Below, piece after piece: positions 45,391 to 55,975 of a stretch of DNA of 64,000 nucleotides. The translations under genes were made by a program, and so were the position numbers. Origin of the DNA: Aurifilum marmelostoma. Taxonomy: Eukaryota > Ascomycota > Sordariomycetes > Diaporthales > Cryphonectriaceae. The notes below the pieces were generated by a model. The model made no database searches and had not been told where the DNA came from. It saw nothing but the letters and a program-made list of their open reading frames with translations. Where the stretch lies: positions 1,860,001-1,924,000 of the forward strand of contig JAMXSV010000023.1 of the NCBI GenBank assembly GCA_027559495.1, read 5' to 3'. The stretch's first letter is position 1. Each line of letters starts with the position of its first letter.

Positions 45391-47752
45391 TCATCTAAAA
45401 GCACCACATTCTCCATCCTTACATTTGGCATCAGCGAGTGTAATGTGGTGCTCTCCAGGACCTCGCACCGGAACCACCATTCCATTGGGATATTTTACTG
45501 CCATTGACGTGGAGGTCTCACCGTTTGGTGTGTTGTTCCTGACGATAACAGGGTCAACAATCGCACCGTCATACCATTCGAATGACACCGTCCAGCCATC
45601 GCGGACATGAAGTCCCATCAGCTTGCCTCGGGACCACTCTTTGGGGCAAGCTGGCAGTAGCGTCACGCCTGTCGCATAGAGAGCTGGCTCCCATCGTCGC
45701 GCGAGACACTCGAGGATGCCGGCGCAACCTCCAAAATTACCATCAATTTGGAATGGAGGGTGATTGTCGAGCATGTTGGGAAGAGTCGAGTCCCGAAGCA
45801 GGAGGTCCATGTGCTTGCCACACCCCTCAGCATCCCTTAGTCGGGCGTGCATGCAAAGCAGCCAGGCTCGACTCCATCCAGTGTGGCCTCCGCCGTGCAC
45901 CTCCCCTTCTCGCGAGCACCAGTCTTGCTGCTTCTAACTCCTCGGGCGAGCGGATGCTGTTTCCTGGGTAGAGGCCGAAGAGGTGAGATACGTGTCTGTG
46001 GCCGGGCTCATACTCGTCGTGGTTCTTCAGGCCCCATTCCTGGATCAGACCTTGATCGTTGATCTGTAATGGGGGCAGCCTCGCCTGTTCGACCCTCTCG
46101 ACAAGTGGATGCTCGCCTTCGTACAGCTTCTCAACCGTCCACAAGAAATACTCAAATGCCATATCCACGATGCTGATGTCTATGGTGGATCCCTCACAAA
46201 GGATACCGGGTCTGCCGTCCGACAGAAAGGTATTCTCTGGAGACAAGGATGGGTTTGAGATGAGATACCTGCCACACTCTGAGGGGACTAGGAAATCCAA
46301 CAGAAACTCAACACAGCCCTCGAGAACAGGCGCAAGACGCTCGTGCAGGGCTCGGTCATACCGCTCCCGCACCAATTTCATCATGTCGATGCAGATCCAC
46401 ACACCGCCCAGAGGCCACAGCGTTGCCGGCATCCATCGGTCTTGGGGATCCGTGTCGGCCCAAATATCGGTATTGTGGTGAGCACACCAACCCTTGCAGC
46501 CATACATAACCTGTGCCGTCTCGCGGCCCCTCGCGGCCATTCGTTCGAGCAGATCTACCAGCGGCAGAGCACACTCCATCAGGTTGCTTGCACCCACAGG
46601 CCAGTAGTTCATTTGAATGTTTATGTTGATGGTGTACTTGGAACCCCACGGTGGAGCAAAGGAGGGATTCCATATCCCCTGGAGATTGGCCGGCAGAGCT
46701 TTGTGGCCGTCCCGACTGCACGAGATCAGCAGATATCGGCCAAAGTTGTGGTAGAGCGCAATAAGCCCCGGATCGCGGTGCTTTAAAATGCGCTCGTCGG
46801 TGGGGATTTGTGGGTTGTTCGGTCCCATCTGCAGGCTAACACGGTCAAAAAGAGAGCGATAGTCCGCAACATGCCTCGAGAGGATGTCGTCCCAGCCCTG
46901 TAGAAGAGCCGCGTTCACATCTGCCACCGCAGCCTCTTCAGGAGTCTCTGTCCGGTACGTGGTCTGAGCGCCAATAGCGATCGTGCACGCAGCAGAGCTC
47001 ACGACCAGGCAGTTGCCTACGGCCTCGACGGAGCCTCCATCGTGGCTGTCGTCGCACCGGATACCCAGTGCCAGTGCCAGTCTGTTGCTGTCTCTGCCGC
47101 CTGGTGTGGCTTGCAAAACGATGCGGTTCTTCGCTGCATCGATGGAGTCAAGATACTCGTTCGTCTCCCACTCGATCTCGCTTCCACGGTTGAGACGTAC
47201 AATGAAGCGAATCTTCCGGCTCGCCTCCACCTTCATCAAGAGGGCCTGGTCTGGGAAACTTGCAATGACGTCTCGCCTGACCTTCACCGGCTCTCCGACA
47301 GAGGCACCAGCGCCTTCAGCTGGGTGGAACGCATACGAGGTCTTGCACACTGATTGTGATATGTCTAGACCCCTCACGTAGTCCACCACCTTTTCATGGC
47401 TGAACTCCAAAGTACAGGACCCCAGGGGCTCATAATGCCTCATACTTGCCGGCGTCGCGAAGAAGGATGTCCGGACGAGCTCTTCAGCTTCAGCATGCCG
47501 TTCCTCGCGGATAAGTTGCCGAAGCAGTGGCAGGTTTTGGAGGGCGTCGCGTGGCTTACGGTCCTGCGGTCCGCCATACCAGACCGAGTCTTCGTTCAGC
47601 TGTAAGAGTTCTGTATCGGTTCGGCCATGGACCATGGCTCCAAGGCGCCCGTTGCCGATAGGGAGTGCCTGAGGCCATTCTGTAGATGGCTTGTGGTAAA
47701 CGAGGGAGGCCGGCTCGAATGTGCCATAGCTCTTGGGTTTATCCAAACTCAT
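45391..47752 (-). CDS. GH95 alpha-L-fucosidase (frameshifted in a G run)
   Basis: Starts at ATG 47752 (MSLDKPKSYGTFEP); the frame above it has only GTG. About 786 residues if the frame is restored, the usual size of GH95. Seen: SLVYHKPSTEWPQALPIGNGRLGAM with NEDSVWYGGP near the N-terminus, LLISCSRDGHKALPANLQGIWN, the asparagine-rich active-site strand YTININIQMNYWPVG, a GHRHVSHLFGLYPG block, and DGNFGGCAGILECL near the C-terminus. GH95 enzymes are inverting 1,2-alpha-L-fucosidases (some are galactosidases) that trim fucose from plant xyloglucan or glycans. No signal peptide is seen, so action may be intracellular. The frame breaks at the G4 run 45903-45906: the expected ARRE-VHGGGHTGWSRAW requires one G fewer. 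It is divergent from the sugar transporter at 48779. Confidence 0.87.
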
Positions 47753-48778
47753 GTTGGCCTCGGGTGATCTTGAGGACACGGCCTGGGAAATAACCAGTCA
47801 TGTAAAACGAGGCACGGCGACTGCGCTGTACCCAATGCTCTCTATGAACACTTCCAACGCGATATTCCTTCGACCCAGACTGCTGGGACCAGGTCAGTCT
47901 GCAAGGGCGAGCGCCTAGGAATTTCGCTCCGCAATCCCGAAGAGCCGGGTCAGGACTTGACTAGGTCACCCACATATGGTACGTGATCACCACTGTGACT
48001 CGGTCGACAGAGGTACAGTGTTTGATGCCTGTCACTTATGGCGTGAGCACCTGGCCGCACGACTTAGCAGAGAAATACTACCCGTCGGGTCGTTCGTCAG
48101 CAAGGACAGCGGCTGCTGCTTGTACTTCCCCGCGCTTTGTGCTCTTGTCTATTGGGAAGCTAATACATTTCTGTAAGACATGGGTCATCAAGTGGATGGA
48201 AAAACCCATCCCAATGGGCCTGCTGCAGCTTGCGGGGTCAGACCCCAGCCGCCTCAACGACGTCGCCTTTCCCTCATCAGGATAACCCCCAGATTCTCCA
48301 CACATCACGAGGAATACTGGAATCTGGCGTCCAATGGCAGTTCGTCACCCTAGAGGGATGCTGTTATGGTTGGCCTCGCCCCGGAATCCCCAGCCGAAAC
48401 TGCATGCTGTATGGTCCGGCCGTCGCCGAGCGGTCTGAGGCATGTTGATCTAGGCATGTTCTGGGCTCAGGTCTGGGACATCAGGATGCATACGCATGGT
48501 AAGCGATCGACCTGAACGGTCATACATGCCGCCACCACCTGGAGGTTCTTGCAGAAGCTGCTTCAGAGGCTAGACCAGGTTGTATTGGGGTCACAGGACT
48601 TGCAGCGGTCCCAGCATATTGGGGCTGATAAGGCGAGTACGGTCTATATATGTGAGCCGACCTCGCGAATGTCACCTCACCTGCAGTCCTTCCGCCCTCT
48701 TCTCACCTGAGCCGAGGTCAACGAGCACAACTCTTGTGGTTTCCTCTGCCTTGGAGAGCAGAACAACGTTCGCCCGAT
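47753..48778. promoter_or_regulatory. Shared divergent promoter region of fucosidase and sugar transporter
   Basis: A 1.0-kb region between two divergent start codons has no supportable gene. A TATA-like element (TATATATG at about 48643) lies some 135 bases before the transporter ATG and is followed by C/T-rich sequence. Joint regulation of the two genes is inferred from the arrangement only. Confidence 0.4.
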
Positions 48779-50486
48779 ATGGCTGCTCGCGTCAACTCAA
48801 CAACAAAGACGGAGGCCGATATCCATCACCAAGATGTCCGCGAGGCTGAGAAGCTGGGTGTCGAAGTCGAAGAGGTGGTCGCCACGCGTATATCGGATGA
48901 AGACCTCTTGCGCATTTCGAAGGAGTGTCTTGACATGCACTCGAGGACGGGATTCTACATTACCCTGATCACTCTCGTCATGGGCTTCAACATGGCTGGG
49001 TGCGTTCTCTACCCTCCTCCCCCAAAGCTTGAGCGTATCGCCAATGCTGACGCATGTTGCTAGGTACGGTGTTGACTGGGGTGTCATCTCCGGCATAAAC
49101 TCCTACACAACCTTCCACGACTTCTTTGGGTTCCCAAACTCTGGCGTAATCATTGGCACCATCAATGGTCTCATGACAATCGGCAATTTCATGGGCGCAC
49201 CTTTTCTCGCCCTCGGAGATGTCATTGGCCGGAGAGGCATCAACTTTCTAGGCAACTTCATCGTGATCGTCGCAGCTCTTGTTCAAGGTCTGGCCCCGAA
49301 CCTGCCCGCTCTCATGGTCGGTCGTTTCCTCCTTGGTTTCGGCAGCTCAATGGCCTCGGCTCCGCAGTACATGGCTGAGATCGCCCCGGTGCATCTCCGT
49401 GGCCGTCTGGTAGGATTCTTTGGCACCTGGTTCCAGGTGGGCTCGCTGATCATCAGCGGTGCTATGGTCGGTTTCGCCAAATGGAATAGCAACTACCAGT
49501 GGCGCACGCCTCTGCTCTTTGAGGCCTTCTTCCCACTCCTTACCTGCATCACCATCTATTGGTGGTGTCCAGAGTCGCCTCGCTACCTCGTTCTCAAAGG
49601 TCGTCGCGATGAGGCCCGCCGCGTCGTCGCCAGATACATGACCACAAACAATGACGTCGAAGCCCCAATTGTGCCCCTTATGCTTCAGCAGATAGAAGAG
49701 TCGATCGAGTCCAGTCAGGCAGGTGTGCGGGCGGCTTATGATTTCCGCGTCTTCTTTACCAAGGCAGTACGCTACCGAACATTTGTGCTCGTGCTCTATT
49801 CCATCTTCCAGCAGTGGAACGGTGGTGCCATCATCTCCTACTACCTGTCTCCCGCGCTCGATACCATTGGCATCACTGCGTCCCTCCCGCAACTCGGTAT
49901 CAACCTGGGGTCGACATGCACCTACTTCATCTTCGAATTCGTCGGATCTTTTCTTGTTGACATCTTCCGACGCCGCACGCTCATCATCACCGGATTGATC
50001 ACTTTTATCATCACGCAAACCCTGGTTACGATTACCAGCTGGCAGTACTCACTACACGAATCCCAAGCCACAGCAGTGCTAACCATCGTCTGGGTGTTCA
50101 TCTACCAGGTCTGCTCGGCCTCTCTCATTGCGACTATGCACAACCTCTATCCAGTGGAGATCCTCTCCCTGCCGCTCCGAGCCAAGGGCATGGGATTCTA
50201 CAATATGGTGCAGGGCGCAGCAGGTGTGGTACAGAACTACGGCATCAGCGTCGGGATCGAGAAGGTCGGTTACAAGATCTGGGTGGTGTACATCGTGTAC
50301 AACACGCTGCAGCTTATCGCGGCGTACTTTGTATTCCCCGAGACCAGCAAGCTGTCGCTCGAGGAGATCGATACCATCTTTGAGACACCTGGCGTGCACC
50401 CCGTCAAGCTGAGTAAGAAGATTAACAGGGCAAAGAGGGAGAAGGCCAAAGCGGGTCGCGAGGCGTTGGTGAGTGGGGGTGCTTGA
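48779..50486 (+). CDS. MFS sugar transporter
   Basis: Two exons, 48779-48999 and 49064-50486 (547 residues). The intron GTGCGT...TTGCTAG splits NMAG-YGVDWGVISG in phase. A hydrophilic N-terminus (about 55 residues) is followed by 12 predicted helices. Sugar-porter signatures are present: GDVIGRRG after helix 2, PQYMAEIAPVHLRGRLVGFFGTWFQVGSL, PESPRYLVLKGRRDEARR at the end of helix 6, an FQQWNGGAIISYY-type block after the loop (helix 7), and PETSKLSLEEID after helix 12. It resembles the fungal hexose / lactose-permease-like branch. Import of a mono- or disaccharide at the plasma membrane is expected, but the sugar is not readable from sequence. Lying next to a fucosidase gene it may take up the fucosylated oligosaccharide or the released sugar. 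Confidence 0.92.
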
Positions 50487-51256
50487 GAGGATAGTACAGT
50501 GGGCACTAACGTCGGGAGATGGGGATGGAAGCAGGAGAGATCTGTTATAAGCTAGCAATGAAGAGATGAAGACGGTCAGTCTATCGTGATGAACAGGACT
50601 AATGGTGCAAGCGTTATTTTCACATGATTGTATCTGAAGAGTCTCGGCCATATCATCTATCTACCCAGTTCGAAACTCCCACTTAGTAGCATTTACCCTC
50701 TGCAGGTGGGCTTCTAATACAGCCTCACACATACCTGCTGAGAACGCTAGCAACGATTATCACCTACTCTCTGTGAATGATCGCCCATCATACGATAATT
50801 ACTCACCCCAGCGTAAATGCTTAGGCTTAATATTCACATATTGCATGACACAAGCTCTTTTTGGTCAGATGCTACTGAGCGATCGTATATTTCTAGAGTT
50901 ATATTATGAACGTATACTACGCAAACTTAGAAGACTTGGAAGCTTTACGTGGGCTGATGCTAATTTTTGTGATCCCAGGTATTATTAAAATGAGCCATTC
51001 AACCACGAGCCCGGCAATCTGCGGGCATCCTGGTTGCCGCAAAGAAATTCGTTGACCAACCTGGTTTGACCCGACCGTCCTAATCTGCTCCCCGGATCCC
51101 TTTGCGTTCAACCCCTAGTATAAATGCTTTGCTTTCCACACACTTACGCCATATATGCTCGTTTTGAGTAACTGCTAAACTTGACTGGGCTTTCGAAAGT
51201 ACCTTGCTCTCTAATAAATATACTGACACTCTCTGAGAGAGGCTGCATGCTCGTGA
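50487..51256. other. Convergent spacer, AT-rich
   Basis: AT-rich spacer between the transporter and the velvet-type gene. No gene is seen. Confidence 0.55.
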
Positions 51257-51866
51257 CTAATATTCATCAGGTGTGAATAGTCGGGCTGCTTCAAGCTGGC
51301 GTAAAATGCGCCTCTCCGAGGAAGCTTGACCGAGCGTCAGAATCTTAGTGTCTTTTGATTTATGAAAGGGATAGTAGGCTCATGTTTATTATCTACTTAC
51401 AAGGTCGGTTGGCTGGTGGAGCCTGGGCCAGGACGGTGAAGTGCCTCGTGTTGGCAGAAGCAACCTGATCAGCCTGGTCCCAGTCACTATGGGAGCGGCG
51501 CAGGACATTGATGACAATCTGCAGAGAAAAGACGCCGAGCGTGTTGATTGCCATGCCGCTGAAGATAAAGTACAGCCAGCGCCGACGGCCCGAGCTGCTG
51601 CTGCTGCTGCTGCTGCCACTGCTGCTGTGGCTTTCTGTGTAAGGCGCGGCGGACGCACTCCAGGAGACGTTGTTGGGGTCACCATAGTCCATGTTAGAGG
51701 CGTATAGCACTGCGACGGCAAAGACGTGGCTTCCATCGCTCGAGGCAGCCTCGAGAAGCCGACGGTCCCGGGTTCGGGCCACAACAGGCGGTTGCATAGA
51801 CGAACAGATGCTGACCACCTGAGGTGGCTGAACTACAATCTCGAAGTCGACACGGCGGGATGACAT
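51257..51866 (-). CDS. Minimal velvet-domain protein
   Basis: Two exons, 51866-51401 and 51324-51257 (177 residues). Donor GTAAGT follows CGA-CCT-T. The acceptor TCAAG restores the frame and gives a clean C-terminus (SSSERRILRQLEAARLFTPDEY, then stop). The protein consists almost only of a velvet-like fold: FEIVVQPPQVV at the start, then PPVVARTRD, a strand HVFAVAVLYAS, a Ser-rich insert, LYFIFSGMAINTLGVFSLQIVINVLRRS and HFTVLAQAPPANRP. This order (QPP strand, R-rich turn, yFxFxxlxIxxxGxfxLxI strand pair, F-x-V strand) is that of velvet regulators, NF-kB-like DNA-binding proteins of development and secondary metabolism. VeA, VelB and VosA are larger. This short form has neither an activation tail nor an obvious nuclear signal. 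Family assignment is from pattern memory. Confidence 0.6.
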
Positions 51867-51909
51867 GTCGGCTTTGATCTGGTTTGTTCCTTGACTAGTG
51901 TGTTAATTG

Positions 51910-51913
<4 letters not shown>

Positions 51914-51985
<72 letters not shown>

Positions 51986-51989
51986 TGTG
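51914..51989. repeat. Long (GT)n microsatellite at the velvet-type promoter
   Basis: About 76 bases of GT repeat with one interruption (TAT at 51978-51980), ending some 48 bases upstream of the start codon at 51866, so in the leader or core promoter of that gene. Confidence 0.95.
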
Positions 51990-54900
51990 GCTATGGCCCA
52001 GGGATCATCACCTTAGGTCGAAGGAAAGGAAAGCCTTTCGTCTGTTGCTAGATATGGTCGATACTTTCTTGGCGTAAAGCACCTAGGTTGTTAGGATTTG
52101 GAGACCCGCCCTCTTGTTGACTATTTGAAGTTTGACTTCTTGATGATTCTGGAGAGAGAGAGAGCTTTCTCTTCTTCCGGGACGAGGACAACACACATAC
52201 TTATACTCATCTGGCCTGTCACAAACACACTGGCAAAATGGCAGCTCGAAGCATTGACTCCATCCTCACGAGAGAGTGTGCCATTGCTTTAATTTTTCGA
52301 CAAGGTTGTAATCCACGAGGCTGGACCTAGCTTGACGATGCTTTGGCAAAACCATCTTGGTAGGGCTTCAGGTGGCGTGTGCACCTTTCACAGACTATGT
52401 CATAAGTAAGATCTGCATCAGCCACTGGATAATTAAGTGACAAGAATCACCGGAAGGTAGATGCGTGGCTATATTTCCAGTTCAAACATGAGTCGGACCT
52501 TGTGTGTCGATGACTAGCGGCAGCAACTCGGCCTCACACTCTCTCGAGAACACAGGCGCCGCCTGCGCCATCCACGGATAGATCCAATGATGAGGCTCTG
52601 CAAGGACTCTCTACGAAGCCATGGCAGCTAGATCATCCCGAAACCTGTCGGGAGCATCCTTGTTAGAGGCTAGACGAGATGCTATGAGACTTCTCCATCT
52701 CCTGAAGGCCAGCCTGTTGGGCCCTACCCAGGTGTGCACGCGCAAGGCAAAGTGGCTCCGGCCGTCGTTACTGTTAGTGTAAACGAGTGGCATTCCGAGC
52801 GGCGACTCCGGGTCCCACTTGAGGCAAGAGAAAAAGAAAGCAAAGAAAAAGAGACAGTATAAAGGCTTATACCGGCCAGGCATCCGACTGTGTCGTCTCT
52901 ATTCGAGAAGGTTCTCAATAATGATCCTGGTTATTGAGAAGCAAGCCCTGGACTGTGCACTCAAATGGCTCTGACGTGAGAAGAGGGCAAATCTCATGCT
53001 TAAAAGGACGCGTATCTCGACGAAACCTATTGAGTCAGAGTGCTTCATAAAAATACCGAAGTTGTCGCACAGAGGACTTAGGACAGCCCCCCACGGACAG
53101 CTGAGGCGTGGGGGAAGTGGAAAGAAGACATTTGCTTGGACAGGTTCAAGGCGTCATTCCGATGATTCTTCTGCTGGCGGGGCTGATCATGATGCAGCGG
53201 ATGAGGATCCGAGATTGTCTTCATCTGTGTGAGACGATGATGATCTGATCAGGTTCCCTCGAAGGACTGTGACGAAACCCAGATATTGTAGTTTCTCAGT
53301 GCATCACGACATCGTCACTATGATACCTTACGCGTATAACTGTGGTGCGGCCTTGGGCAAATTCATCAGGTTGGAGTACGCCATTCACATATAAGTCATT
53401 GCCATGGTTCTTACACAATTCATAAGTAAGTATTCGTTCTCACCTTCCTATCCTACTACGCCCCATAAGTCGTCATAATATCACGAGCTTGGGAAACCTG
53501 GTCACGGAACGCAGCGGATGGCCTTTCCGATTGCGTATTATTACTGCTACTATTCCTTCGTGGCCTGCAAACGAAAAAGCAACTACGGCCAGGGCGAGTT
53601 CTGCGAGTTGAGAGGTGTTGCTTGAGAGTCTAATATGAGGCGGAGGTCGGCTGTGAAGACAAAAGTGGGCTTGAATAAAGAGTGCCAGGGCCCTGTAAGT
53701 ACTGTAGCACAATCAAGCGGGATTAGATCTGTTGTGCAGGGCTCCACCACCAGCCTCATATGATCTGTAGACTTTTGCTCGGGCCCTCGATCTTACCAGA
53801 TTCCCGGGACCCTGGCGATCCGTATTGTGCATCCGCTCCCCGAAGATCGAGCCCTCCATGTTATATTTGAAAGGTCCGTGTCTCGGGTGGTATTTTACAT
53901 TGCACAATCCAGCCTTTGCTCCATACCCGACGTTACCATCGTGTGGCACAAGAAAACAGCCACGCTGAACAGGACACGTTCGTCGTCGACCAGGAATCTG
54001 TACTTGGCATTTCACTCACCCTCCCCTATTCCCCTTGCGCCGAGCTCACTCGCTTCCTCCATCGGCTTGGCGGTTCTAGAAAACCCAACAAGGGGTGTGG
54101 GTCAAATGAGACCCCGACTTTCTGGGCAATAAGCCGGCGCAGGGGGGCTGCTATTGCTAGCATTGGTTGCACATTGCTTTTTTGACAAAAGCAAGTTCCC
54201 ACACCAACTATTACACGGTCTAGAATTGCAACGCTTCTTTGCTTTTGCCGCATGCCGACGAGGATCACTTAACAGACATGATGATGCAACGGCTACATCA
54301 TGCCAGGCTCTCAATAGTCCCCGGTGACTCGGAAGCACTTTTCCAAAGAGCCAAAGTCCCATCAGACCCGGGAGGGGAGGTGCAACTATTACTAGGGGGT
54401 ACTTTGCTTCCATGTCGCTTACCACCAACTTCCAATCCGACAGGCGTCGGAAAATTGAATGGCATCATCTTGGAGCCAATCGGAATTCACCGTGGACGGC
54501 TTGATTACGTATCGTGGACAGTCTGTCTTCAGGGTCTCATCCGTTAATTGGAGAGTCATCAGAGCCAGTGGCTTGATGATCGATGTGGTGGGGTTCACAC
54601 CGCCTCGTCGGCTTGCATCGTGGCTCAGCAGCCATGACTTTGGTGCGCCATAATGGTGACTTTGCCATACCAAAAGGAGAAGAGAAAAACAAAAAGGAAG
54701 AAGAAGGGGGGGGGGAACCCCCCGTTTCCGTCTAGGACGAGACAACAATTCGCGAACCAAGACACGATATATTATGTCAACGATTATTGCTTGGGATCAC
54801 GAAAGGATAACATAAAATGAGATGCAAGTGCAACTTTCAATTTTGAGATTCAAAAACTACTTTGCTTGATTTAGTCTATCAAACCAGGCCTAAGGCGCTG

Positions 54901-55703
54901 TCGTACCAAGCAGAGGACTTGAAACCGAGCCATGCGTAAGGTTCCAGTCAAGCCAAGCATGCCTCCATAACCTTTAGTACTTATGTAGCAAGAACAACAG
55001 CAAACATAGGCCAACTGAGCACAGGATCAGGTAAAAGGCTTGCCCTAGCCCTGTTCAGAGGGTTTAAGATAGAAATCTGTTCTTGGTCTGTATCTGTAAG
55101 TGAAAACGTCAACGGGTTGTCTTGTCATACTGTGTGGCATCTCAATACCTAGCTGCACATAAATTCTTAAGGAGCTCTATCTTGACTACCACAACAATAC
55201 TAACAAAACCTAGAAGAATAATTCACAAGCTATATAGTACTCATCTCAGATACTTGAAACGCTTGCCATATTGAAAATTGATCACTATTTATTAATTGTT
55301 CTTGTTAGCGTTAACGTTTATTTTAATTACTTGCTAGGCGTTTGCTTAGATTGCAATGCTTATTACACTTGATTTCACTAAATATAAAGCTGCCTTTCAC
55401 CCTTCTCTCCATCACACATGTTTCGGATTCAATTTTCTGTTTTTACGAGATGATAAAAACCTTGGTATGAATGCTCAAGAGAGACAGAGCGAGCATTGGA
55501 AAGACCAGATTGATAATCATTTGATCTCATATCTTTTGCAAAGGAAGGAGAGAAGAAATAAAGAAGAAAGTAGAAATGCATTTTACGAGTAGAGAACCTG
55601 GAATATGAATCTTGTTAAGTAATCAGTGGATCCATCTTGTGATGTTAAGCTACCAAAGTTCTGGGGAAATGAGCCTTGTCTATCCAGTAGATTCTGATAA
55701 GAC
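51990..55703. other. Spacer of 3.7 kb, mostly without recognisable genes
   Basis: Open frames are short and unrecognised. One possible exon is listed separately at 52611-52817 (-). From about 54780 rightwards the sequence becomes AT-rich and looks like decayed DNA. The G-run at 54708-54716 is a homopolymer of nine. Confidence 0.45.
52611..52817 (-). CDS. Possible terminal exon of an unknown gene
   Basis: A very strong acceptor context (long T/C tract then TTGCCTCAAG) precedes an open frame of 68 codons beginning WDPESPLGMPLVY and ending at a stop at 52611. A GTATAAG donor-like site 56 bases upstream would keep phase, but the frame before it hits a stop after about 14 codons. No family is recognised. 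Confidence 0.2.
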   Translation of the reverse strand, partial: WDPESPLGMPLVYTNSNDGRSHFALRVHTWVGPNRLAFRRWRSLIASRLASNKDAPDRFRDDLAAMAS

Positions 55704-55975
55704 CTAAGTTTGTGCATCGTGTCCTCCAGATCTTTTGCCAGAGAAGACACAATCTGCAATAGAGAGACCCGAAATATAAGTATTCGAGAAGCCTCCCACC
55801 GCATTTCTTCCAGCAGCATATAGACCTGGAATGTGTTACAAATCATGGCCAATAATCATTGACGTCAAGTTCTCCCAAAGTCAAAGCTGGAGTTATTAAC
55901 AAGCCACTTCGTACGAAGGTTACATCTCTAATTACCTCGGAATGGACCTGTATTCACCAAAGACCAATACTTAAG
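55704..55975 (-). pseudogene. Relic of a FAD-binding dehydrogenase (fumarate reductase / 3-ketosteroid dehydrogenase type), C-terminal part
   Basis: At 55833-55704 the minus strand reads IPGLYAAGRNAVGGFSNTYI...SGLSIADCVFSGKRSGGHDAQT, the highly conserved C-terminal FAD-contacting segment of the FAD_binding_2 family. Just upstream, a TAA interrupts the frame at 55838-55836, preceded by a sequence like SGLLITP...LDVNDYW and NTGPF, matching the preceding family blocks but with stops and shifts. The rest of the gene is not found. The sequence is AT-shifted, as expected for an old RIP-affected copy. Confidence 0.7.

Noticed and set aside
48415..48500. tRNA-like start (GTCGCCGAGCGGTCTGAGGC)
   Set aside because: Resembles the D-arm of Ser/Leu tRNAs, but no matching T-arm (GGTTCGAATCC-like) or acceptor-stem complement follows.
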